Shown here: piece by piece, positions 1 to 6,878 of the stretch
Layout of the letters: each line of letters begins with the position of its first letter
Position numbering within the stretch: the stretch's first letter is position 1
From: DATDCV01 sp036524155
GTDB taxonomy: Bacteria; Verrucomicrobiota; Verrucomicrobiia; Limisphaerales; UBA8199
Length of the DNA: 11,282 bases
Direction: 5' to 3'
Assembly (NCBI GenBank): GCA_036524155.1
Contig: DATDCV010000350.1
Coordinates: 1-11,282, forward strand
Program-made: the position numbers and the translations under genes
Notes under the pieces: model-generated
The model's input: only the letters and a program-made list of their open reading frames with translations
Databases searched by the model: none
Told to the model about the DNA's origin: nothing

Positions 1-1
1 A

Positions 2-1303
2 ACCGAGTCCGCCGAGGCGCGACATTTGTTGGATCGGCAGGTTGATGGCCTGATGCGTATCGCCGACCTTCGCGGCGATTCCGCCTGCTTTCCTAAATAC
101 GAGTTCGATGGGAAAAGCTACGTCAACGATCCCGCCGGAAAGGACGCGCCAATCTGGTACGGCGGGCGACTGATCCTGCCGCTGGTGGAGTATTGGCAGA
201 TAAGCCGCCGCGAGGACGTGAAGACGTTCCTGGAGAGACTGGTGAGGCATTGTACGGCCTCCAGCTCTTTCATAAAGCCGGACGGTGAAGTTGAGCGAGG
301 AGAAGGCTGGTGGGGGCATCTGCACGGGACGATGGACATGGTCACGGGCATCGCCGAGTTTGGCCGCCTGGCGGGGCGTCCTGATTTGGTGGCCTGGGCG
401 AAGCGCGTGTACGACTGGATTGGCCGGACGCATACGACGCGCTATGGATGGGTCGCCGACGTCTCTGGCGGACGCATCTGTGAGTCCTGCGGCATCGCCT
501 CTCGATTTCGACTCGGGCTTGCACTCTATCGCGCCGGCGTGGCGGATCCCTTCGGCGAAATCGACAGGCATCTTCGGAATCAACTGCTTGAAAACCAGTT
601 TGTTGACGTCTCCTTCATGGCGTCTCAACAATCGCACCAGCCGAGAACGGATCGTCAGGTTTATAGTGGTCTCGACCGCATGATACGCGGGACGTTTCAG
701 TGTTGGGGTACGGCCAACGATTTAATCGGCAATGATGATATAGAAGGTTGCGGTGCCGGCGGCGGTGTCCAGGGCTTGAAACTGGCTTGGGACGCGCAGT
801 CCGAATGGCGCACGACGAACGAAGGCGATGAACTGCGGGTTCACCTTTTGTTCAATCGCGCGTTGCGTGGCAAACCACAGCCGCCTTTCACCTCCGCCGC
901 TCCGGTGGCCGCCCAGCTTTGGAGCGAGTTGCCCTATGCCGGCCGTGTGCTCGTTGAGGCGCGCCAGGACATTAACCGACTTGCGCTCCGTTTGCCGGAT
1001 GGCTCAGATCTGAGACACGTGGGCTTGCGCCGCTCCCTTCACCGGGGCACGATTCCGGCGGCCTTGGAAGGGCAATACGCCGTCGTTTCGAAGGTGGCCT
1101 CAGGCGAGGTGATCGAAATACTGTTTCCTCTGCAGCTTTGTGAAACGGTCGAACGCGCGGCGGGGAAGGATTACCTCGTGAAATGGAAAGGCAGCTCTGT
1201 GTTTAGCCTTTCGCCCGCGGGACAGCGCGTGCCGCTTTACTCCGATCGGGACACCGCCCTGAGTTCGTCGGCGCCGATGTCTCAGCCGCGTTACCCTTGG
1301 TAG
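2..1303 (+). CDS. GH127/DUF1680-like glycosidase, C-terminal part (5' end outside window)
   Basis: The reading frame is open to the left edge, so the 433 visible residues are the C-terminal part; the first possible start, TTG at 26, is probably internal. The first half looks like the helical-hairpin (alpha/alpha barrel) fold of six-hairpin glycosidases, with repeated helical segments and a Trp/His-rich stretch. An E-S-C motif at visible residues 161-163 resembles the metal-binding E-x-C of GH127 beta-L-arabinofuranosidases, and EGCGAGGG around C250 sits where that family has its Cys-Cys motif. The second half is the usual beta domain: 'PYAGRVLVEA', then 'SVFSLSPAGQRVPLY', close to the family's C-terminal end. 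Family members cleave arabinofuranosides or related sugars; the substrate here cannot be told. The second Cys of the Cys-Cys motif is Gly, so activity may be altered. Assignment is by motif memory and moderately sure; an uncharacterised six-hairpin family is the alternative. Confidence 0.6.
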   Translation, partial: TESAEARHLLDRQVDGLMRIADLRGDSACFPKYEFDGKSYVNDPAGKDAPIWYGGRLILPLVEYWQISRREDVKTFLERLVRHCTASSSFIKPDGEVERGEGWWGHLHGTMDMVTGIAEFGRLAGRPDLVAWAKRVYDWIGRTHTTRYGWVADVSGGRICESCGIASRFRLGLALYRAGVADPFGEIDRHLRNQLLENQFVDVSFMASQQSHQPRTDRQVYSGLDRMIRGTFQCWGTANDLIGNDDIEGCGAGGGVQGLKLAWDAQSEWRTTNEGDELRVHLLFNRALRGKPQPPFTSAAPVAAQLWSELPYAGRVLVEARQDINRLALRLPDGSDLRHVGLRRSLHRGTIPAALEGQYAVVSKVASGEVIEILFPLQLCETVERAAGKDYLVKWKGSSVFSLSPAGQRVPLYSDRDTALSSSAPMSQPRYPW

Positions 1304-1331
1304 GCACGCAACCCCGGCATCGCCCCGTTTT

Positions 1332-1652
1332 TCAATGCATCGCTAATGTACCGAAGCTAAGTATCGCGCCGGCGCTGAGTCCAATTCCGAGACACAAGCC
1401 GAAGATGACGGCTTGCGACCTGGGTGACAGCGCGGTTATGCACCTCACAGGATGCCTATGCGCGCCGTCACGCCAGATGTGACGGACGTACAACAGCGCC
1501 AGCGCGAAAAGGGGGAGGCAAAGCCAATGCGTCGGGACCATGGCGCCCTGGTGCCTTAAAGCCGAAACAAGCAGGCCCGTCTCAAGGCCGATGCAGGCAA
1601 ACGCCGCGGCCAGGACAATTCCCGGGAGCAGACGTGTAGGTAGCACTGCCAT
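1332..1652 (-). CDS. Small three-helix membrane protein, unknown function
   Basis: I do not recognise this 106-residue protein. It has three hydrophobic segments: roughly residues 5-30 (LLPGIVLAAAFACIGLETGL region), 42-58 (LCLPLFALALLYV) and 78-102 (VIFGLCLGIGLSAGAIL). Short basic loops (RHIWRDGAHRHPVR) separate the second and third. It is therefore probably an inner-membrane protein. I chose the ATG at 1652 because the first helix begins just after it. The frame stays open to 1877, but the extra residues are Arg/Ser/Pro-rich and overlap the kinase gene, so a longer start is unlikely. No good Shine-Dalgarno is visible. It is convergent with the glycosidase and divergent from the kinase. The coherent alternation of hydrophobic helices and charged loops supports a real gene, but a chance open frame in GC-rich DNA is possible. 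Confidence 0.5.
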   Translation of the reverse strand: MAVLPTRLLPGIVLAAAFACIGLETGLLVSALRHQGAMVPTHWLCLPLFALALLYVRHIWRDGAHRHPVRCITALSPRSQAVIFGLCLGIGLSAGAILSFGTLAMH

Positions 1653-1770
1653 AAAATGATGCTTGTAGTTCGGGCGGTTCGAAGACCGCGCTGAGCTTGA
1701 GAATAGCAGGCAAAATGCCATTCTTGCTTTTGGTTGCGCCCCCAGCCGACTCCGAAGATAATCAGTTGAC
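1653..1770. promoter_or_regulatory. Divergent intergenic region with an inverted repeat, upstream of the sensor kinase
   Basis: This gene-free stretch separates the small membrane protein from the kinase and should hold both promoters. It contains the inverted repeat GGCA-AAA-TGCC at 1709-1719, flanked by GAAT at 1701-1704 and ATTC at 1720-1723, which could be an operator or a small hairpin. A TTGAGA at 1697-1702 resembles a -35 box, but no matching -10 is evident at the right distance. Promoter assignment is therefore not possible by eye. Confidence 0.25.
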
Positions 1771-4700
1771 ATGGCACGCACAGAGACCAGGCTCGCCAAG
1801 TGCAGCCGGGTTTTAGGACCGGGCGGTTTGGCGTTGGTGTTGGTTGCGGTTAATTGCTGGGGACAGAAGGCCTCCAATTGGCGCGTTTATCGAGCGGTGG
1901 ACGGCATGCCGGAAGCCGCCTGTGTGGCCGTGTATTTTTCACCGCAGGGCAAGATACTGGCGCGGCACTTGAATCTGCCTTTCCTCAGCGAGTTGGATGG
2001 GTATCGGGCGGTCGCGCTGGCGGCTTCGCCAAACAGCAAGGGCAGGGTCTACCAAAGCCCCGGGGGCCAACTCTGGACCGTCGTCCCAAGCGGTTTGGAG
2101 GAATTCAGGGGCGGCACCTGGGTGTCCCATCCCATCGCCGACATCGCCCGATCCGCCCAAACATCGATGATCGACCCAGTGCCCTTATATGCTGTCCGGC
2201 AGGATCTGGTCCTGTTTTTGTTGCCGGATCGACTGATGGAATTCAACGCCGAAGAGTTGGCACCAACACGGACGCGGGTCTTGCGCGTGGTGAGTGAGAC
2301 CGGCCTGGAGAAGTTCACCGGGATGACACCGGCGCGGAAGGGTGGGTTGTGGGTGAGCGGTTTCCGTGGATTCGCCAGGATCCCGGGACCTCTGCGGAAT
2401 TTAAAGCCTGAAACCCTATGGACGGAATCGTTACTGCCGGAGAACCTGGAACTGCAGAACCTACAGCAACCGGTCGAAGCGGGGACGGTTGAGACTGAGA
2501 CCGAAAACGCAACAGTCCTTACGGCCCTGGCCGAGGGCAGGTCCAATCAAACTAGAGTTGCGGTGATGTTTGACGGAAATGCCTGGACCGTGGGAAAGCC
2601 GCACGAACAAAGGTTGCGCCATGCGTGGGGCGGCCCGGACGGGACTCGCTGGGCGTCGGCGATCGACAGTCTCTGGCAGTGGCCGGCAGACTCCTCCGAC
2701 ATGGTGGAGTGTGACGAGGTGTCCGCGCGGCAATATTATGACGTGGCGGTGGAACCGGGAGGGGCGTTCTGGCTTGCTACGTCAGACGGTTTGTTCCGCT
2801 ACGCTCCTTTGCTTTGGCGAAATCCGAATGCTGCCCGGAAATTAGCCACGCCGATCCGTTGCCTTACGGGGGACCAGGAAAAACGGCTGTGGTTTGTCTC
2901 TGGGAGCAGGTTGTATGCGCTCGTGGACGAAAAGCTGCAGGAATATTCTCTCCCTCAGGTGGAGGAGCGGAATGCGCAGGTGCGTGCGATGTTCCTGCTG
3001 AAGTCGGGCTTGCTGGTGTTGGCGGTCGAAGGCCCAGAATCCAACCCCGGCGATCAGTTGTTCACTTTTCAGGCAGCCCGGGGCCTTTTCGCGCCGGCGG
3101 CGCCGGGGGCGGGACTCGTTAGTGTGCTGGGCATGCTGAAGGATGGAGGCCTCTGCGTTGAGCGGACCGCCGTGGGGGCCGTCGGCGCGCGCCCGCGGTT
3201 GGAAGTGTTCGACGGACTCGATTTTGAGACCTTTGGCGATCCTCCGCCTGCGACCCTGGGACACTTGCGTTGCCTGTTTACCACTCCCGGCGGTGATGTG
3301 TGGCTCGGCGGCGACTTGGGGACCGCGTGTTTGCGTGACCACAAATGGAAAGAATACGTTGCCAGCGACCGATCGCTGCCGGAGGGAGCTTCCTGCTTCG
3401 CGGAGCTTCCGGATGGGAAAATCTGGTGCGGGACGGACGACCAAATCTGGGGATTCGACGGGCGGACCTGGTCGGTCGTACGACGGGGATTCGACCACAT
3501 CAACGGCCTGCAGCGCGGAAAGGACGGAAGTATCTGGGTGGCGAGCAATAACGGTCTCCACCGGTTTTTCCGCGAAGCATGGATCGAAAACGGGCTGGAG
3601 GACGGCCTGCCGAGTTTGGCGGTGCGAGACCTCTTTGCCAACGACCGGGGCTTGTATGCGGCGACGTCCCGAGGCCTGAGCCTGTTCCACCCGGAAGCGG
3701 ACCCGGAGACTGATGCTCCGCGCACCTATATACAAAGGCTTACGGAGATGGGGAATAACGTCGCGGAGGGCAGCACGGTTTTTATCAACTTCAGCGGGAG
3801 GGACAAATGGAAGTACACCGCCCGCGAAAGGTTGCTTTATTCCTACCGGCTGGATGACACGGATTGGTCGCCGTATCAGGAACTCAATCGGATGGCGTTC
3901 ACGGATTTGGCGCCGGGCAGACACTATTTTCAGGTGCGAGCGATGGACCGGAACTGCAACGTCGATTCCAAACCCGCGCAACTCGAGTTTGTCATCGTCC
4001 TTCCTTGGTACAAGGAAGCACGGCTGGTGGCGATCGGTTTCGCCGGCGCCGCAGCGGCGCTGTTTTTTGGCGCTCTGGCCGTGAACCGCCACCTGCGCTT
4101 GTTGCGGAGTTACGCCGAGATCGAGAAGAAGGTGGCGGAACGAACCCAACAATTGGAGGCGGCGAGCCGGGAATTGGCTCAGAGCCAGAAAATGACGGCG
4201 CTGGGGACGCTCGCGGCCGGGGTCGCACACGATTTCAACAATATTCTCTCCATCATCAAAGGTTCGGCGCAGATTATCGAGGACAACCTTACTGACCCGG
4301 AGAAAATCAAGATTCGAAGCGACCGCATCAAGTTAGTGGTGGATCAGGGGGCCGGGATTGTAAAAGCGATGCTCGGTTTTAGCCGGGACTCGGGTCCGGC
4401 AGACGGCCCGTGCGATGCCAACGACATCGTAGAGGAGACGCTGAGGTTGCTGGGTGACCGGTTTTTGAGGGAAGTGACCGTTGAACGCAGCCTGGGGGAG
4501 GGATTGCCCCAAGTGTGCGGTGCAAAAGAATTCATCCAGCAGATTGTGCTGAACTTCCTTCTCAATGCCGCGGAGTCCATGGGCCCCAACAAAACCATCC
4601 GGGTGAGCACGAGCGTCGCGGAGCGGTTGCCCGACGCGATGATTCTGAAGCCCGCATCGAATGCGGGTTTTGTGGCGATTTCGGTCACGGACACCGGTTG

Positions 4701-4917
4701 TGGAATTCCCGCTGAGAATTTGCAGCGGATTTTTGAACCCTTTTTCACCACCAAGGCATTGTCAACGCGCCGCGGCACAGGGTTGGGCCTGTCGATGGTT
4801 TACGAGTTGGCGAAGAAGCTCGCGGCAGGGTTGGCGGTGGAGTCGGTGGTAGGGCAGGGCAGCACTTTCACGCTGTTTCTGCCTGTTCGCCAGCCTGACA
4901 CGGGGACAACACAATGA
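1771..4917 (+). CDS. Two-component sensor histidine kinase with periplasmic propeller and Y_Y_Y domain
   Basis: This 1048-residue membrane kinase senses a signal outside the cytoplasm and phosphorylates the regulator encoded next. An N-terminal signal peptide (basic Arg/Lys residues, then GGLALVLVAV) ends near residue 31. Residues about 35-645 form beta-propeller repeats of the Reg_prop type, for example GGAFWLATSDGLFRY at 330-344 and DGSIWVASNNGLHRF at 585-599. A Y_Y_Y domain follows (about 655-742), then one transmembrane helix (751-771) and a short coiled coil (778-805). The HisKA motif VAHDFNNIL carries the phospho-acceptor His820. The ATPase domain has N-box Asn932, G1 box DTGCGIP (974-980), F box FEPFFTTK and G2 box GTGLGLS (1002-1008), so all catalytic motifs are intact. 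There is no fused receiver, unlike Bacteroidetes hybrid systems. An in-frame TAA at 1759-1761 supports the ATG at 1771. Ligand unknown; the adjacent glycosidase suggests, but does not prove, a carbohydrate. Confidence 0.93.
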   Translation: MARTETRLAKCSRVLGPGGLALVLVAVNCWGQKASNWRVYRAVDGMPEAACVAVYFSPQGKILARHLNLPFLSELDGYRAVALAASPNSKGRVYQSPGGQLWTVVPSGLEEFRGGTWVSHPIADIARSAQTSMIDPVPLYAVRQDLVLFLLPDRLMEFNAEELAPTRTRVLRVVSETGLEKFTGMTPARKGGLWVSGFRGFARIPGPLRNLKPETLWTESLLPENLELQNLQQPVEAGTVETETENATVLTALAEGRSNQTRVAVMFDGNAWTVGKPHEQRLRHAWGGPDGTRWASAIDSLWQWPADSSDMVECDEVSARQYYDVAVEPGGAFWLATSDGLFRYAPLLWRNPNAARKLATPIRCLTGDQEKRLWFVSGSRLYALVDEKLQEYSLPQVEERNAQVRAMFLLKSGLLVLAVEGPESNPGDQLFTFQAARGLFAPAAPGAGLVSVLGMLKDGGLCVERTAVGAVGARPRLEVFDGLDFETFGDPPPATLGHLRCLFTTPGGDVWLGGDLGTACLRDHKWKEYVASDRSLPEGASCFAELPDGKIWCGTDDQIWGFDGRTWSVVRRGFDHINGLQRGKDGSIWVASNNGLHRFFREAWIENGLEDGLPSLAVRDLFANDRGLYAATSRGLSLFHPEADPETDAPRTYIQRLTEMGNNVAEGSTVFINFSGRDKWKYTARERLLYSYRLDDTDWSPYQELNRMAFTDLAPGRHYFQVRAMDRNCNVDSKPAQLEFVIVLPWYKEARLVAIGFAGAAAALFFGALAVNRHLRLLRSYAEIEKKVAERTQQLEAASRELAQSQKMTALGTLAAGVAHDFNNILSIIKGSAQIIEDNLTDPEKIKIRSDRIKLVVDQGAGIVKAMLGFSRDSGPADGPCDANDIVEETLRLLGDRFLREVTVERSLGEGLPQVCGAKEFIQQIVLNFLLNAAESMGPNKTIRVSTSVAERLPDAMILKPASNAGFVAISVTDTGCGIPAENLQRIFEPFFTTKALSTRRGTGLGLSMVYELAKKLAAGLAVESVVGQGSTFTLFLPVRQPDTGTTQ

Positions 4918-5570
4918 AACCCAATACGCTCCTGATAATCGAAGACGACGACCTCCAGTACGAGATCTACGAGGAGGCACTATCGAAGTACACCCTGCTG
5001 CGTGCGAAAACCGGGACGGAAGCCTTGCGGCAGATTCCCGGCCAACGGCCCGATGCCGTGATTCTGGATCATGTGCTCGACAAGGGTGAGCATGGGCTGA
5101 GCTTTTTGCCTGAGTTGAAGGAATTGTTGCCGTTTGTGCCCATTATCATCGTTTCGGGTGCCTTGGAGGTCCACCAGCAGTTGCAGGCGCTGCAAGGGCC
5201 ACGCCGGGCCCATTATTGCCTCACCAAACCCGTGGACATCCGTGTGCTGAGGCGGACCGTGGAGACCGCGCTGAAAGAGTGCGGCGAGCGCGAATTGGTG
5301 CGGCAAGTCGAAGCGCTGGAGCGTTCGCACCGGATCGACGCGGTGGAGTTGTTTAGCCGTTCGACCGACCGCTTGAGCCGCCAGAGCCACATGCGGGAAC
5401 AGTTGGCGAAGTCAGCCACGCGGCCGAACATCTCGGCGCTGGCAAGGGAATTCGGGGTCGCGCGCCGCACAATTATTCGGGATCTGCAAGAGCTGATCCG
5501 GCGCGGAGAGCTAAAGCCTGAGGTGTACCCCGAATGGGAACAGGAGCTGGACGCGGGCGAGGAGCCATGA
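4914..5570 (+). CDS. Response regulator, receiver plus C-terminal HTH DNA-binding domain
   Basis: The 218-residue protein is the likely partner of the upstream kinase: its ATG overlaps the kinase stop in an ATGA, implying translational coupling and matched amounts. The receiver domain (about 5-122) has the acidic cluster E10-D11-D12, phospho-acceptor Asp52 in VILDHVLD, Ser81 in IIVSGA and Lys105 in LTKP, all expected for a working receiver. A charged helical linker (122-165) leads to a helix-turn-helix at about 170-200 (ISALAREFGVARRTIIRDLQ), resembling the HTH_11/DeoR type of winged helix rather than the common OmpR, LuxR or Fis outputs. It should act as a cytoplasmic transcription regulator. 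Targets are unknown; its own operon and the nearby glycosidase are reasonable candidates. A GGGG run about nine bases before the ATG may serve as ribosome binding site. Confidence 0.9.
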   Translation: MKPNTLLIIEDDDLQYEIYEEALSKYTLLRAKTGTEALRQIPGQRPDAVILDHVLDKGEHGLSFLPELKELLPFVPIIIVSGALEVHQQLQALQGPRRAHYCLTKPVDIRVLRRTVETALKECGERELVRQVEALERSHRIDAVELFSRSTDRLSRQSHMREQLAKSATRPNISALAREFGVARRTIIRDLQELIRRGELKPEVYPEWEQELDAGEEP

Positions 5571-5589
5571 CCGAAGAACAAAATACCGT

Positions 5590-5621
5590 CCCTTTCGGCC
5601 GTTTTCGCGGGGCCGTCAGGG
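5590..5621. terminator. Stem-loop between convergent regulator and transaldolase genes
   Basis: CCCT (5590-5593) and CGGCC (5596-5600) pair with GGCCG (5611-5615) and AGGG (5618-5621), separated by a 2x2 internal mismatch and a 10-base loop. Only a three-T run follows on the plus strand, so it is a weak intrinsic terminator at best. Its place between two convergent gene ends fits a bidirectional stop or an mRNA-stabilising hairpin. Confidence 0.4.
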
Positions 5622-5645
5622 TTTCCAGCTCGGCTCAATTCGCAT

Positions 5646-6644
5646 TCAGACCCGCCGGGCGATATACTCCCTCAACTTGAGAGCATCGGCGTTAAAGAGC
5701 CTGATGCCCTCCGCCAGCTTCTCAGTTGCCATCTCGTCCTCGTTGAGCAGCCAGCGGAATTCTTTTTCCTCGGGTCCCAACCTTTCAACCATGGCTGAGC
5801 GGGCGCTCTCGCGGTCGAGCTTTCGTACAACCGGGTCGGTGCTCGCGTTGAGCTCCCCCAGCAGTTGCGGGCTGATCGTCAGTGCGTCGCAACCCGCTAG
5901 CTCCAGGATCTCGCCTTTGTTGCGGAAGCTCGCCCCCATGACTTCGGTCGCATAGCCGAAGTGCTTGTAATAGGCGAAGATATCCCGGACCGACCGAACA
6001 CCAGGATCGTCGGCAGGGGCAAATTCCCTCCCGGTTTTCTTCTGGTGCCAGTCCAGGATCCGTCCTACGAAGGGCGAGATGAGTTTTGCGTTGACTCGGG
6101 CGCAGGCTGCCGCCTGGTCGAGCGAGAAAATCAGCGTCATGTTGCAGTTAACGCCCGTTTTTTGCAGCTCCTCGGCGGCCTTGACGCCCTCCCAGGTCGA
6201 CGCGAGCTTGACCAGCACGCGTTCACGAGGGACTCCGTTTCGTCGGTAAAGTTCAATGAACCCATGCGCCTGCTCGACCAAGCCCTCCGCATCAAAGGCG
6301 AGTCGCGCGTCGGTTTCGGTCGAGACACGGCCCGGCACCACCTGGAGGATTCTGATGCCGAAAAGCACGAGTAAATCGTCCATGATTTGCCTGAAGAGGC
6401 GCTCGCCGGCGACTCCCGCGCCTCGGTTGTCGGCAATGGCCTTGTCAACGAGGTCCTTGTGTTCGGGCATTTGGGCCGCTTTGAGGATCAGCGACGGGTT
6501 GGTCGTGGCGTCCTCCGGTGCATATTCCTTCAGGCTTAAGAAATCCCCGGTGTCCGCCACCACCTTGGTGAAACGCTTCAGTTGGTCCAATTGGCTTGCC
6601 GTTTTTTCTATCTCCCGGCGCAGAGTTGCTGGAACCTGGCTCAT
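5646..6644 (-). CDS. tal: Transaldolase (TalB type)
   Basis: Transaldolase transfers a dihydroxyacetone unit from sedoheptulose 7-phosphate to glyceraldehyde 3-phosphate in the cytoplasmic non-oxidative pentose phosphate pathway. The 332-residue sequence follows the E. coli TalB pattern almost throughout: KVVADTGD, DATTNPSLIL, QVVPGRVSTE, VLVKLASTWEG, LISPFVGRILDWH, VMGASFRNKGEI and the final KLAEGIR. The Schiff-base lysine is Lys146 in LVKLAST; Asp31 and Glu110 correspond to the other catalytic residues (E. coli Asp17 and Glu96). It is about 14 residues longer than TalB at the N-terminus. The ATG at 6644 is preceded by only a weak AGG, and a TTGACA at 6676-6681 (minus strand) could be a -35 box, though no good -10 follows. 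It faces the regulator gene convergently and is 234 bases from the upstream hydrolase gene, so it is probably its own transcription unit. Confidence 0.97.
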   Translation of the reverse strand: MSQVPATLRREIEKTASQLDQLKRFTKVVADTGDFLSLKEYAPEDATTNPSLILKAAQMPEHKDLVDKAIADNRGAGVAGERLFRQIMDDLLVLFGIRILQVVPGRVSTETDARLAFDAEGLVEQAHGFIELYRRNGVPRERVLVKLASTWEGVKAAEELQKTGVNCNMTLIFSLDQAAACARVNAKLISPFVGRILDWHQKKTGREFAPADDPGVRSVRDIFAYYKHFGYATEVMGASFRNKGEILELAGCDALTISPQLLGELNASTDPVVRKLDRESARSAMVERLGPEEKEFRWLLNEDEMATEKLAEGIRLFNADALKLREYIARRV

Positions 6645-6734
6645 AACCTGATTTGTGATGAGTGTCTTGTGACGATGTCAAACTCGCGCAGGAAGGACAT
6701 CCGTGCAACTGCTCCGTTCGCCGCCATCCCCCAA

Positions 6735-6754
6735 CCAGCCTGGACCAGCCTGGA
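6735..6754. repeat. Perfect tandem 10-bp repeat, each unit palindromic
   Basis: CCAGCCTGGA occurs twice head to tail with no gap. Each unit holds the palindrome CCAG-C-CTGG, so two dyads are centred exactly one helical turn (10 bp) apart, about 90-110 bases upstream of the transaldolase start. This is a good geometry for side-by-side binding by a dimeric regulator, but no function is shown. Confidence 0.6.
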
Positions 6755-6792
6755 TGTTTCACAAACGCGGCGTCGGAGCGCTGACATGCTGT

Positions 6793-6804
6793 CGGCATAT
6801 GCCG
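6793..6804. promoter_or_regulatory. 12-bp perfect palindrome, possible operator
   Basis: CGGCATATGCCG is perfectly self-complementary and lies in non-coding DNA about 150 bases upstream of the transaldolase start and 75 bases past the hydrolase stop. It may be a transcription-factor site. A 12-bp palindrome by chance in a window of this size is not very rare, so this is tentative. Confidence 0.3.
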
Positions 6805-6838
6805 CTCGGACCGCACAGGCCGAAACCACCCGGCTGTC

Positions 6839-6867
6839 CGGACCCTCGCCTTCCCGTGCAAGGTCCG
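6839..6867 (-). terminator. Inverted repeat just downstream of the hydrolase gene
   Basis: GGTCCG (6862-6867) and CGGACC (6839-6844) form a 6-bp stem with a 17-base loop, starting 12 bases after the hydrolase stop on the minus strand. There is no T-run, so it is only a weak terminator candidate. Confidence 0.25.
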
Positions 6868-6878
6868 CAATCTTCGGA

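Larger units (their letters stand above)
6645..6878. other. Gene-free region upstream of transaldolase
   Basis: These 234 bases between the hydrolase stop and the transaldolase start hold no convincing gene; open frames crossing it on both strands give Arg/Ser-rich sequence continuing into shadows of the neighbours. It contains the tandem CCAGCCTGGA repeat, the CGGCATATGCCG palindrome and an inverted repeat just after the hydrolase stop, listed separately. On the minus strand a 19-codon frame from ATG 6700 ends in an ATGA overlap with the transaldolase start, which may be chance or a small upstream peptide. Confidence 0.5.

Noticed and set aside
26..28. TTG at 26 as the true start of the glycosidase
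   Set aside because: The frame is open to the window edge and the visible part begins inside the helical domain, so the gene clearly starts upstream.
1653..1877. Longer N-terminus for the small membrane protein (starts at 1721, 1772 or 1877)
   Set aside because: The added residues are low-complexity and basic and would overlap the kinase start or its promoter; the first hydrophobic helix begins right after ATG 1652.
2842..4230. 462-codon open frame on the minus strand inside the kinase gene
   Set aside because: It is fully antisense to intact propeller, Y_Y_Y and early kinase sequence and encodes Arg/Pro/Gln-rich protein with no recognisable domain; long antisense frames are expected in GC-rich genes.
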